A DNA stretch of 64,000 nucleotides from Enterococcus avium ATCC 14025 (lineage in GTDB: Bacteria; Bacillota; Bacilli; Lactobacillales; Enterococcaceae): assembly GCF_000406965.1 (NCBI RefSeq), contig NZ_KE136369.1, positions 49,745-113,744 of the forward strand. Reading direction: 5' to 3'. The translations under genes and the position numbers were made by a program. Positions 8,018 through 15,939 of this stretch are shown here, piece after piece (the first letter of the stretch is position 1; each line of letters opens with the position of its first letter). The notes under the pieces are model-generated. The model was not told where the DNA came from. It made no database searches and was given only the letters and a program-made list of their open reading frames with translations.

Positions 8018-8809
8018 ATGACTAAAGGAAACATTTATAGAGTAATCGATTTAGCAAGAATGTTTGCTGTTCATCCTAATACCATCCGTTTATATGAAAA
8101 ATTGTCGTATATCAGCAAAGCCCAGCGAAGTAAAAATGGTTATCGAGAATTTACTGAGCTTCACGTACTGCAGTTGCAAATATGCCGAAAAATCTTTGGC
8201 TATCCATTTACAAAAAGAGCTATTAGAAAAACAGGTGATGCTCTATTGCATGCGATCGCTAAACAAGACTGGCAAATGAGTCAAAGACGTTATGAAGACT
8301 ATATTGCCGCTATCAGAAATGAAATCCAGCTTGCTGAGCAGGCAGGTAAAATACTATTGGATTGGAGCAATACATCAAACACGCAAGACGACAACACAGA
8401 AGAGAAAAGATATAACAGAAAAGAAGTTGCTGAAATTTTTGGGGTGACTGTTGAAGCGGTGAGGAATTGGGAAAGAAACGGGCTCGTCCATGCAAATCAT
8501 TGCGAATCAGCGAAGACTACTTACTATTCGGAGAAAATGCTAGTTAGGTTTCATGTTATCTACATGCTGCGTCAAGCAGGCTATAGTATCTCAGCCATTC
8601 ATCGAAGTATGAGTGATTTCGATCATAGCAAAGAAACAAATGTAGTGGTTTCTTTGCATCAACCTGAACAAGACGAGTTATTCTCAGTCGGAGATCGATG
8701 GCTCTATGAGTTGAGAAAACTAGAAAATGAAGGAATACAAATTCCTAATATTATTAATCAGCTTATTACTTGGTCAAAAGAAAATTCGCAAACTTCAACA
8801 AAAAAATGA
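8018..8809 (+). CDS. Regulator with two MerR-type HTH domains in tandem
   Basis: Two winged-helix MerR domains are visible in one 263-residue chain. The first spans about residues 7-75 (VIDLARMFAVHPNTIRLYEK, then NGYREF). The second spans about 131-205 (NRKEVAEIFGVTVEAVRNWE, then AKTTYYSE). A helical linker (QMSQRRYEDYIAAIRNEIQ) between them resembles the dimerisation helix of normal MerR proteins. No ligand-binding domain follows. The partner exporter gene is directly upstream. A chain with two DNA-binding domains could act as a monomer on a pseudo-palindrome (inference). The ribosome-binding site is GGGAGGGG. Confidence 0.82.
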   Translation: MTKGNIYRVIDLARMFAVHPNTIRLYEKLSYISKAQRSKNGYREFTELHVLQLQICRKIFGYPFTKRAIRKTGDALLHAIAKQDWQMSQRRYEDYIAAIRNEIQLAEQAGKILLDWSNTSNTQDDNTEEKRYNRKEVAEIFGVTVEAVRNWERNGLVHANHCESAKTTYYSEKMLVRFHVIYMLRQAGYSISAIHRSMSDFDHSKETNVVVSLHQPEQDELFSVGDRWLYELRKLENEGIQIPNIINQLITWSKENSQTSTKK

Positions 8810-8871
8810 CAAATGAGATCAAGTTTGCAAACGATATTTTTATTACAATGGAAGAAAAAGGAGGAAAGAGA

Positions 8872-9306
8872 ATGAAAACAGCAACTTGTTTATGTGGGAA
8901 AGTATCGATTGAAGTAATAGATGTACATTCAGAAGTAGGTGCTTGTCACTGCTTGATGTGCCGGAAATGGGGATCAGGTCCGCTTTTGACGGTTGAAGCA
9001 GGAACGGCAAAGGATATTCGCATTCATTCTGAAGACTTGGTCAGCAGATATAAATCGTCAGAATGGGCTGAAAGAGGATTTTGTTCAAACTGCGGCTCAA
9101 ATCTTTTTTACCATTTGCTGCCAACGGATGCATACAGTATTCCCATTGATTTGTTCGATGATTTGCCAGATGCTACTTTAACGACAGAAGTGTATTACGA
9201 TCAAAAGCCAGAATATTATGATTTTGCTAATGAAACGAAGAAGCTGACTGAAGCCGAAATCATGCAAATGGTTCAGGAAAAATATTTCCACGAAACAAAT
9301 GAATAA
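8872..9306 (+). CDS. GFA/CENP-V family zinc protein
   Basis: The 144-residue protein shows the cysteine pattern of the GFA (glutathione-dependent formaldehyde-activating-like) fold. CLCGKV is at the start, CHCLMC near residues 24-29 and FCSNCGSNLFY near 60-72; these bind two zinc ions in the family. The exact reaction in Firmicutes, which mostly lack glutathione, is unknown. The start is set by AAGGAGG just before ATG; longer in-frame versions overlap the preceding regulator gene and lack a ribosome-binding site. Confidence 0.88.
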   Translation: MKTATCLCGKVSIEVIDVHSEVGACHCLMCRKWGSGPLLTVEAGTAKDIRIHSEDLVSRYKSSEWAERGFCSNCGSNLFYHLLPTDAYSIPIDLFDDLPDATLTTEVYYDQKPEYYDFANETKKLTEAEIMQMVQEKYFHETNE

Positions 9307-9449
9307 AAACTTGTTTGACCTATCCTTAGCTTCTATGGAGGAGAGGTTTTCATTCGATACTCAATAGGTAAACAACCACCGTAATCAAAAAGCAATTTAA
9401 ATTAGACAAGCTCCTTTAGTAATATTTCACTAGAAAATCTTAAGAAATT

Positions 9450-9478
9450 TTGACGATAGAACGTTTTCATGCTATCGT
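9450..9478 (+). promoter_or_regulatory. Promoter of the ABC-F leader
   Basis: TTGACG (9450-9455) and TATCGT (9473-9478) are separated by 17 bases and lie about 35 bases before the leader peptide start. Confidence 0.6.
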
Positions 9479-9510
9479 AAAATTACAAAAAGGAAAGTGA
9501 GGGATCACGC

Positions 9511-9534
9511 ATGATTGATTCATCAGTGAAGTAG
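9511..9534 (+). CDS. Leader peptide MIDSSVK of ABC-F attenuator
   Basis: A seven-codon frame (MIDSSVK, stop TAG) follows GTGAGGGAT at good spacing, shortly after a clear promoter. About 145 bases later an intrinsic terminator precedes the ABC-F gene. Short peptides in this position are the sensors of ribosome-mediated attenuation upstream of ABC-F resistance genes (known principle). Drug-stalled ribosomes on it would change the folding of the leader RNA (inference). Confidence 0.55.
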   Translation: MIDSSVK

Positions 9535-9591
9535 AGAAGCTGCATTAAGACTGTACCTCTGGAGACTAAGGGAGCAGTGTGCAGATTTTCG

Positions 9592-9712
9592 AAAAATTGG
9601 TGGATAATCAGCGAGATTCCTTTTTGTGCATAAAGGGCTTATTTTCTGAAGGCCCGAATGTCTAAAAATAGCTCGTCGACCCAGTTTTTCGGAAATAACT
9701 GGGTCTTTTTTG
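9592..9712 (+). promoter_or_regulatory. Transcription attenuator before ABC-F gene
   Basis: A terminator (GACCCAGTT 9678-9686 with AACTGGGTC 9697-9705, then TTTTTT) lies inside the untranslated leader of the ABC-F gene. Its 5' arm can alternatively pair with an upstream segment: AAAAATTGG at 9592-9600 is complementary to CCAGTTTTT at 9681-9689, with one G-U pair, and would act as an antiterminator. Together with the leader peptide this forms a complete attenuation device. The pairing scheme is my inference from complementarity. Confidence 0.65.
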
Positions 9713-9744
9713 GCTTCATTTGAAGTCATTGCGAGGTGTTTATA

Positions 9745-11241
9745 ATGACAAACATAAAAATCGAACGTTTAACATTTGGATATGATCAATTAGGAACGCT
9801 GCTGTTCAACGATGCAAAATTAACTATTTCAGCTGATTGGAAATTGGGTCTTGTTGGTCGGAATGGGCGAGGGAAAACCACATTGCTAAATTTGTTAAGT
9901 GGAAAAATTCCCTATCAAGGGCAGATTATTCATCAGTTGGAAATGAATTATTTCCCTAAACAAATAAACGATCCCAATCAATTAACTTATTATGCACTAT
10001 CAGAAAATGAAGAGTTAGAGATTTGGAAAATTGAGCGGGAACTCACGTTGCTACAATGCGACTTAAATGTGCTTTGGCGACCGTACTCAACATTGTCAGG
10101 CGGGGAGCAGACCAAAGTTCTTTTGGCACTGTTATTTCTAGATGATTATTCCTTTCCATTAATCGATGAACCAACGAATCATTTGGATATGAAGGGCCGC
10201 CAACAAGTTGCAGCTTACCTTCAAAAGAAAAAGCAAGGATATATTTTGGTCAGCCATGATCGAACCTTTTTAAATCAAACCGTGGACCATATTCTAGCGA
10301 TTGAGAAGAGTCAATTAATTCTTTATCAAGGAAACTTTACAACCTATGAAGAGCAAAAGGCTCAACGTGATGCCTATGAACAGGCGCAAAATAGTAAATT
10401 GAAGAAGGAAATCATCAGATTGCAAAAAACAGCGAAGGAAAAAGCAGAATGGTCCTTTTCTAGGGAGAAAGATAAAACCAATAAACCAAAGGGCTTTATC
10501 GATACCGAATATCGTCGCGTCAGTCCCGGAGCAATTGGAGCGGATGCTGCCCGAATGATGAAACGCTCAAAAGCAATCGTTCAACGGGTAGAGGGACAGA
10601 TTACTGAAAAGGAAAAGCTGTTAAAAAATATCGAAACGGTGGATGCATTAAAAATGTCCTATGAACCAAATTATCATCGTCGAATTTTGCAGGTAGAGGA
10701 GCTATCGTTAAGTTATTCTGGAAAAAGCTTATTCAATGGAAAGAGTTTTGAGTTATTACTTAATGAATGTTTAGCAATTACGGGAAAAAACGGCAGTGGA
10801 AAGACATCATTGATCGACGCGTTGTTAGGAGAATTTAGTGGAGAGATTAAAGGAACGATTCATCGAGCAAATGGATTGAAAATCAGTCGTGTTCGACAGA
10901 ATTACGAAAGCAATCAAGGAACGCTGGAGGATTTTGCAGAAAAAGAGGGGTTGAATTATTCACAGTTCTTAAACAACCTGAGGAAACTAGGGATGGAACG
11001 GCACGTTTTTGCTAATTGTATTCAAAACATGAGCATGGGGCAGCGGAAGAAGGTGGAACTGGCAAAATCTTTGTCGCAATCGGCACATTTATATATTTGG
11101 GATGAACCGTTGAACTATCTCGATGTTTTCAATCAAAAGCAAATTTTGGAGCTATTACAACGAGTTAAACCAACAATGATCCTGATCGAGCATGATGCGT
11201 ATTTCGTCAAAGAGGTTAGCAATAAGATAATCAGTCTATAA
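9745..11241 (+). CDS. lsa: Lsa-type ABC-F ribosomal protection protein
   Basis: The 498-residue protein has two ABC ATPase domains and no membrane segment. Walker A motifs are GRNGRGKTT (about residue 41) and GKNGSGKTS (about 348); signatures are LSGGEQTK and MSMGQRKK. A charged linker of about 80 residues between them is the antibiotic-resistance domain that reaches into the ribosomal exit site. Length and sequence match enterococcal Lsa(A), which protects against lincosamides, streptogramin A and pleuromutilins; the spectrum here is inferred. The ATG at 9745 has AGGTG upstream. Expression is probably attenuator-controlled. Confidence 0.88.
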   Translation: MTNIKIERLTFGYDQLGTLLFNDAKLTISADWKLGLVGRNGRGKTTLLNLLSGKIPYQGQIIHQLEMNYFPKQINDPNQLTYYALSENEELEIWKIERELTLLQCDLNVLWRPYSTLSGGEQTKVLLALLFLDDYSFPLIDEPTNHLDMKGRQQVAAYLQKKKQGYILVSHDRTFLNQTVDHILAIEKSQLILYQGNFTTYEEQKAQRDAYEQAQNSKLKKEIIRLQKTAKEKAEWSFSREKDKTNKPKGFIDTEYRRVSPGAIGADAARMMKRSKAIVQRVEGQITEKEKLLKNIETVDALKMSYEPNYHRRILQVEELSLSYSGKSLFNGKSFELLLNECLAITGKNGSGKTSLIDALLGEFSGEIKGTIHRANGLKISRVRQNYESNQGTLEDFAEKEGLNYSQFLNNLRKLGMERHVFANCIQNMSMGQRKKVELAKSLSQSAHLYIWDEPLNYLDVFNQKQILELLQRVKPTMILIEHDAYFVKEVSNKIISL

Positions 11242-11247
11242 GGAAAC

Positions 11248-11282
11248 AACCAGCTGAAGTTTTTTTCAGCTGGTTATTTTTA
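11248..11282. terminator. Bidirectional terminator between convergent genes
   Basis: AACCAGCTGAA pairs with TTCAGCTGGTT and is followed by a T-run. It overlaps the stop codon region of the minus-strand gene beyond it. Confidence 0.9.
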
Positions 11283-11726
11283 TAAAGATTTACTCAAACG
11301 TCGATAAGCAACAATCCCAAAGACATATTGAATAATCAAGAGAATGCTCAAGCCGATACAGGCATATTTAGAGAAAGGATAAAAATACTCAAGGATGCTC
11401 AAAATGGAAAAAACGAAGGTTAATACCAACTGTAAAAGCATCATAGCAATATAGGCAAGTCGACCACTTTTATCTCGAAGCATAATTTTTCGCTCGTCAT
11501 TTAATTGAATCGCTTCGTTTTTTAACCGTGCTTCATAGTCAGCTCTGCGTGCGGGGTTCGTCCAGTAAAAGTATTTTGCGATCAAAAGAACACCAGGCGC
11601 GATTCCGGCTCCTGTGATTCCCCACAGTAAAGGCTCGAGTGGATATGCGGTCGTTAAGGCAATAACCAAGCTCATAATACCGACAAAGAAGTAAACAAAT
11701 CCGGTATAAAGCATTGACTTTTTCAT
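11280..11726 (-). CDS. Four-helix membrane protein paired with XRE regulator
   Basis: The 148-residue product has hydrophobic segments near residues 5-25, 30-50, 90-110 and 118-140. A charged cytoplasmic loop (NPARRADYEARLKNEAIQLNDE) separates the two hairpins. I recognise the layout of DUF2178-like proteins but not a function. Its ATG overlaps the stop of the upstream HTH gene by four bases, so the two are translationally coupled, and the ribosome-binding site is GGAGGAGG. It is the second HTH/membrane-protein pair in this window. Confidence 0.75.
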   Translation of the reverse strand: MKKSMLYTGFVYFFVGIMSLVIALTTAYPLEPLLWGITGAGIAPGVLLIAKYFYWTNPARRADYEARLKNEAIQLNDERKIMLRDKSGRLAYIAMMLLQLVLTFVFSILSILEYFYPFSKYACIGLSILLIIQYVFGIVAYRRLSKSL

Positions 11727-11926
11727 TTTTCCTCCTCCTCATATATGAAAATATCTTCTATACTGACATTAAAATAGCGAGCAATCTTAAATGCTAAAAG
11801 GATCGAGGGATTGTACCTGCCATTTTCCAATGATCCGATTGTTTGTCTAGAAACTTCCAGTGAAATAGCGAGTTCCTCTTGCTTGATTCCGCGTTCTTTG
11901 CGCATTTCTTCTAAGCGGTTCTTCAT
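11723..11926 (-). CDS. Small XRE-family HTH regulator
   Basis: The 67-residue single-domain HTH protein has EELAISLEVSRQTIGSLENG as the recognition region and YNPSILLAFKIARYF as the distal helices. It is of the same short type as the one at 728-931 and overlaps its membrane partner. It is first in its operon, and its promoter is flanked by two perfect 16-bp repeats, which points to autoregulation. Confidence 0.9.
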   Translation of the reverse strand: MKNRLEEMRKERGIKQEELAISLEVSRQTIGSLENGRYNPSILLAFKIARYFNVSIEDIFIYEEEEK

Positions 11927-11945
11927 TTCTTCACCTCATTTAGGG

Positions 11946-12009
11946 AAAGCTTCCTTTCCATACTATAAGTATAAACCCTTTTCGTTTTTATGTAAAGCTT
12001 CCTTTCCAT
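11946..12009 (-). promoter_or_regulatory. Promoter flanked by perfect 16-bp direct repeats
   Basis: ATGGAAAGGAAGCTTT occurs twice on the minus strand (12009-11994 and 11961-11946), 48 bp apart. Between and overlapping them TTTACA and TATACT are spaced by 17 bases. The -35 overlaps the first repeat and the second lies just after the -10. This strongly suggests a dimer-of-dimers operator for the HTH protein encoded directly downstream (inference). Confidence 0.7.
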
Positions 12010-12020
12010 TCGTTTTGTGA

Positions 12021-12058
12021 AAAGAAAAAACCGACTGAACTATTTCCTCAGTCGGTTT
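12021..12058 (-). terminator. Terminator of the LacI-type operon
   Basis: AAACCGACTGA pairs with TCAGTCGGTTT around nine bases. On the minus strand it is followed by a T-rich run. Confidence 0.88.
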
Positions 12059-12977
12059 AACGTTTAATAAAATCGTGAGAGATACAGAGCTTTTCGTGCT
12101 TGTTATGATAAAACGCTTCGAAGGCCTTCTTACCGCATTCCGCCAAATGATGATCAAGAGTAGAAAAGCCCATTACTTCACTAATCAGCAGATTTTCTCG
12201 TCCAATAATGAAAGGCCGATCTGTTTTATACTGCTGTAAAATGGTTGCGGCAATTTCATCACCAAATGTGAGAATACCATCAACTTTTCGAGCTTTAAAA
12301 AATTCAGCAGCTTGAATGCCGTCTTCTGAAACGATGCAATCCCAAAAAATATTTGCTTCATCAAAATCCGAATAGATTTCTTTTGCGCTGCGAATAGAAA
12401 ACTCTGAGTTGTGACTAATATTTTTGCTTCTTCCCAAAGTCATTCCAGGACGTTTGATACCTTTTTCCTTCATATAAGAAAAAGCTTCTTTGGTGGATTG
12501 CTTCAGATTGATGTAAACACAGCTGGCATCAGCATTCGGAATTTCTTCGCAAAAAATAATAGGTCCGTATTTAAAATAGTCAAAAAACTCTTTAATTGAG
12601 TTCGCCTTAGTTGTGACAATTAATCCATCAAAGGCTCGTTTCGCAAATTCCGCTAAATAGCGTTTCTCTAATTCCTGATCGTAGTTGGTCGGTAGCAAAC
12701 TGATTTGATAACCATGGTCAAAAGCCGCTTGCATGATACCGCTGAGCATCTGATCGTAATATTCATGGTTCACAAAAGGTAGGATCACACCGATATTTTT
12801 GGTTTTACCAAAGCTCAGATTTTGAGCGGAACGATTTGGCACGTAATTCAGCTCCGCCATTACCTTCAGTACTTTTTCTCGTTTTTTATCGTCAACGTAA
12901 GGATGATTGTTGATGACACGAGAAATTGTGGAGACAGAGTAGCCAGTAATTTTTGCGATATCGCGGATATTTGCCAT
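12057..12977 (-). CDS. LacI-family transcriptional regulator
   Basis: Residues 1-55 are a LacI headpiece (IRDIAKITGYSVSTISRVIN, then LNYVPNRSAQNL with the hinge helix). Residues 60-306 are a periplasmic-binding-type ligand domain. The length is slightly short for the family (306 versus about 330). It is co-transcribed with a 90-residue gene of unknown function 17 bases upstream. A perfect 8-bp palindrome typical of LacI operators lies in the operon promoter, so it is probably autoregulated. No sugar genes are adjacent, so the inducer cannot be guessed. Confidence 0.9.
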   Translation of the reverse strand: MANIRDIAKITGYSVSTISRVINNHPYVDDKKREKVLKVMAELNYVPNRSAQNLSFGKTKNIGVILPFVNHEYYDQMLSGIMQAAFDHGYQISLLPTNYDQELEKRYLAEFAKRAFDGLIVTTKANSIKEFFDYFKYGPIIFCEEIPNADASCVYINLKQSTKEAFSYMKEKGIKRPGMTLGRSKNISHNSEFSIRSAKEIYSDFDEANIFWDCIVSEDGIQAAEFFKARKVDGILTFGDEIAATILQQYKTDRPFIIGRENLLISEVMGFSTLDHHLAECGKKAFEAFYHNKHEKLCISHDFIKR

Positions 12978-12994
12978 AGAAACACCTCTTTAGT

Positions 12995-13267
12995 TTAAGC
13001 AGCTAAATTTTCCTTTAAATATTCGATGACAGCAGGACCGAATTGATAGAATGTATAGCGACGATCCTGATAAAAGAAACTAACGATTGGACAACCTAAC
13101 ATTTCGTTGATAAGTAAATGTTTGATTTTACTTTTTTGAAGATTCTCAATGATTGGACGTTTGAAACCACGATTTCGTACAAGTCTCAATTGGTCTTCGG
13201 AAAAATGCAGGGAAACGATAAAATGTTCTTGTGTTTCAGCTTGTTGGACCTTCACATACGTATTCAT
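12995..13267 (-). CDS. Conserved-looking 90-residue protein, unknown function
   Basis: The product has no membrane segment or signal peptide and mixes charged and aromatic residues (SFFYQDRRYTFYQFG near residues 63-77). It has an AAGGAGG ribosome-binding site and sits directly upstream of the LacI gene in the same operon. I do not recognise a family. Co-expression with the regulator under an apparent LacI operator suggests a role tied to that regulon (inference). Confidence 0.6.
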   Translation of the reverse strand: MNTYVKVQQAETQEHFIVSLHFSEDQLRLVRNRGFKRPIIENLQKSKIKHLLINEMLGCPIVSFFYQDRRYTFYQFGPAVIEYLKENLAA

Positions 13268-13298
13268 AAAAATTCCTCCTTATTTTCTTTACAAAGGA

Positions 13299-13325
13299 AG
13301 TATAATTTATGAAACGAGTTTCATA
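13299..13325 (-). promoter_or_regulatory. LacI-type operator in promoter of the regulator operon
   Basis: TATGAAAC-GA-GTTTCATA (13308-13325) is a perfect palindrome with a two-base centre. It lies immediately upstream of the -10 TATACT (13304-13299) on the minus strand. A TTGCTA -35 is possible at 19-base spacing. A repressor bound here would block the promoter. Confidence 0.65.
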
Positions 13326-13347
13326 GCAAGCGTTTTAGCTTATTTTT

Positions 13348-14211
13348 CTAAAATAGTGAAAGCTGTTCACGTTTATCTTCAAATTCATGTAAATATCCGA
13401 AAACTTCCTCTGTTCGCCAAAGGATATTGTGTTTTTGACAGGTTTCGATGAAAATGCTCATTAACCGATCATTATTAGGACTGTTACATACGTAATTATC
13501 ACCAAAAGCAAATTGATACTTTTTCTTCATTCCTGGAAAGTGCTTATCTAGTTGATCGTAGAAATATTCACGATTTCCTGAACGCATGGTTACCCCAAAA
13601 CCAAAACAAAGAATCCCCTTGACTCCGGCTTGAACACAATAATCTAAAATACCGCGAATATTTTCTTCGCTGTCGTTAATAAAAGGCAAAATAGGGGAGA
13701 GCCAAACAAGAGTTGGTACGCCGACCTCTTTAAACCTCAGCAAAGTTTCATATCGCTCTTTAGTAGTAGAAACATAAGGCTCTAAGATTTTGCATATCTC
13801 TTCATCATAAGTTGTCAGAGTCATTTCAACAACGGCTTTGGTTTTTTGATTAATTGATGTTAATAATTCGAGATCCCGTAAAATTCGTGCAGATTTCGTT
13901 TGGATTGCTACACCAAATTCATACTTGTCGATCAATTCCAAAGCTCCACGTGTCATTTTTAATCGAGGCTCTAATTGAATGTAAGGATCGGTCATTGCTC
14001 CGGTACCAATCATACAGGGTTTTCGCCGTCTTTGCAGCTCATGTTCGAAAATCTCTAATGCATTCGCTTTTACTTCAATGTCCTCGAAGGGATGATTGAT
14101 TTGGTAGCAGTCACTGCGGCTATCGCAATAAATGCAGCCATGTGTACAGCCGCGAAAGAGATTCAAGCCGTTTTTTGCTGATAAAATCGTTTTATATTCC
14201 TTATAATGCAT
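13348..14211 (-). CDS. SPL-like radical SAM protein
   Basis: The 287-residue protein has the radical SAM cluster motif CTHGCIYCD (Cx3Cx2C) near residues 22-30, preceded by NLFRGC. IGTGAMTDPYIQLE follows as the SAM-binding GGE-like region. It resembles spore photoproduct lyase-related proteins (the Rv2578c family) found in non-spore-formers. These have a 4Fe-4S cluster and cleave SAM; the substrate is unknown, though nucleic-acid repair is often suspected. It is a single gene opposite in direction to the MerR regulator beyond it. Confidence 0.85.
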   Translation of the reverse strand: MHYKEYKTILSAKNGLNLFRGCTHGCIYCDSRSDCYQINHPFEDIEVKANALEIFEHELQRRRKPCMIGTGAMTDPYIQLEPRLKMTRGALELIDKYEFGVAIQTKSARILRDLELLTSINQKTKAVVEMTLTTYDEEICKILEPYVSTTKERYETLLRFKEVGVPTLVWLSPILPFINDSEENIRGILDYCVQAGVKGILCFGFGVTMRSGNREYFYDQLDKHFPGMKKKYQFAFGDNYVCNSPNNDRLMSIFIETCQKHNILWRTEEVFGYLHEFEDKREQLSLF

Positions 14212-14364
14212 TGTACACCATCCATTCTAATTTGCTTTTGCCTGAGCATTTTTTCCTGAATTTACAAGAACAAAAGAAGAACAAGAGTTCGTATCTATTA
14301 TCCCATAAATTTTTGCTGATAACAATCTTAAGTATCGGTATAATGAGCAATGGAGGTGTTTTTA

Positions 14365-15204
14365 TTGCTGAAAATTGGTGAGTTTTCCCAGCTTGGTCAG
14401 GTGTCGATTCGAACCTTGCGTCATTATGATGAGATCGATCTGCTTCATCCGCAAGTAGTTGATGAAGAATCAGGTTATCGTTATTACTCAGTAAAACAAT
14501 TAGAAGTTTTAGCCCAGATTGTGTTACTGAGGGAGCTAAAGTTTTCTTTGAAAGAAATCAAAAGCTTGATTCAACAAGATCCGAAGATTTTTACCGCAGC
14601 TTTATTAAAAAAAGATCGTGAAATTGAAAAAGAAATCCAACGTGATCAATTTCGTCAGCAGCAAATCCATCAAATGATTCAACGGATGCAGCATAAAGGA
14701 AAATACCAAGTGTCGATCAAGAAAATTCCAGCTTTCTCCATCGTCAGTTTGAGAAAGAGAATTAAGAGCTTTTATCATGAAGGATTACTTTGGAAAGAGT
14801 TTATGTCTCTGTTAAAAAAACAAGGAATTGCTTTTCCGACTAGCCCTGATGAGAATTTAACAATTTTTCATGATAAGGAATATCTGGAGGAAGGCGTAGA
14901 TGTTGAGGTAGCGATTATTTCAGATATCGTAGCAGAGGCACCACTGAAAATGCGAGAGCTTCCTGCACTGGAGCATGCGGCAATCATGTATGTCGAAGGA
15001 AATTACCATCAGCTTCCAGAAGCTTATCAAGCATTTGCTAAGTGGCTGGAGGAACATCCTGAATTCAGCATGGTAAAAGCCACGCGACAAATTTGTCATG
15101 TGGGTCCAGAACATACAGAAAATCCTGAGGAATACCTGACTGAGTTACAAATTCCATTAATTTCCTTGACTCTCACGCAACGTGAGGATTTATCTTCTAA
15201 TTAG
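14365..15204 (+). CDS. BmrR-like MerR regulator with GyrI-type effector domain
   Basis: Residues 1-70 form a MerR winged helix (IGEFSQLGQVSIRTLRHYDE, SGYRYYS). A coiled-coil helix follows to about residue 115, then a GyrI-like ligand domain ending IPLISLT. This is the architecture of multidrug sensors such as BmrR. The TTG at 14365 is preferred because GGAGGTG precedes it at good spacing; the upstream in-frame ATG contains that ribosome-binding site. TrmO follows after about 35 bases, probably by chance rather than function. Confidence 0.88.
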   Translation: MLKIGEFSQLGQVSIRTLRHYDEIDLLHPQVVDEESGYRYYSVKQLEVLAQIVLLRELKFSLKEIKSLIQQDPKIFTAALLKKDREIEKEIQRDQFRQQQIHQMIQRMQHKGKYQVSIKKIPAFSIVSLRKRIKSFYHEGLLWKEFMSLLKKQGIAFPTSPDENLTIFHDKEYLEEGVDVEVAIISDIVAEAPLKMRELPALEHAAIMYVEGNYHQLPEAYQAFAKWLEEHPEFSMVKATRQICHVGPEHTENPEEYLTELQIPLISLTLTQREDLSSN

Positions 15205-15239
15205 AGGTCGCGACTCAAAAAATAATTGGGGGAATCAAC

Positions 15240-15704
15240 ATGGAAATTAAAGAAATCGGCAAAGTGAAACAAACGGATGCAGGTGTTTATTTAGAGTTAT
15301 TGCCAGAGTATCAAGACGGATTAATCGGTTTGGATGATTTTAGTCATTTGTATGTTTTGTATTGGTTCCATCATTTAGATATACCTGAACTTAGAGGAAC
15401 AACGGTCAGCAAGCCCTATACAAACGGACCAGAAGAACTGGGAACCTTTGCTACAAGAGGTCCGGTTAGACCAAATCCAATCGCGCTGTCGGCAGCAAAA
15501 ATTACCAGTATCCAAGGTAACAAAGTGTATCTTGAATATCTGGATGCAGAGGATAACAGTCCAATTTTAGATATCAAGCCTTATACAGCAAGCTTTGACG
15601 TATTAGAAACCTTTCAAGGGCCTGAGTGGTGCGCACATTGGCCGCAATCCTTTGAACGCTCGGGAAATTTTGACTGGGGAGCAGAATTCAATTTTTCTGA
15701 ATAG
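15240..15704 (+). CDS. trmO: tRNA (t6A37) methyltransferase TrmO
   Basis: The 154-residue protein shows the TrmO/TsaA (UPF0066) signature FATRGPVRPNPIALSA near residues 74-89, with LIGLDDFSHLYVLYWFH upstream and EDNSPILDIKPY downstream. The enzyme N6-methylates threonylcarbamoyladenosine 37 in certain tRNAs using SAM. It is a short form with only the catalytic beta-barrel. The ribosome-binding site is GGGGGAA. A strong terminator follows. Confidence 0.9.
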   Translation: MEIKEIGKVKQTDAGVYLELLPEYQDGLIGLDDFSHLYVLYWFHHLDIPELRGTTVSKPYTNGPEELGTFATRGPVRPNPIALSAAKITSIQGNKVYLEYLDAEDNSPILDIKPYTASFDVLETFQGPEWCAHWPQSFERSGNFDWGAEFNFSE

Positions 15705-15744
15705 GGTAGAAGCTTTTTTAAAAAATATTTTCACTTTAACAAAC

Positions 15745-15791
15745 GAACGATGATGCTTGTCTTTTTGAATGAGCATGATCGTTCATTTTTC
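15745..15791 (+). terminator. Terminator after trmO
   Basis: GAACGATGATGCT pairs with AGCATGATCGTTC around a 14-base loop and is followed by a T-run. Confidence 0.85.
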
Positions 15792-15861
15792 GTTTTCAAA
15801 CAAAAAAATCAAGAATAATGAAAATTTCAGTGCTTTTCTGATAAAACAACTTCTGTTGATG

Positions 15862-15898
15862 TTTCATTGTTGATAAATAAATGAAATGGTGCTATATT
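15862..15898 (+). promoter_or_regulatory. alsS-budA promoter with inverted repeat
   Basis: TTGATA (15870-15875) and TATATT (15893-15898) are spaced by exactly 17 bases. An inverted repeat TTTCATT (15862-15868)/AATGAAA (15880-15886) overlaps the -35 and spacer and may be an operator. Confidence 0.7.
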
Positions 15899-15939
15899 AT
15901 CAAATATAATTGATACAGATTTTAAGGAGATGTAATACA

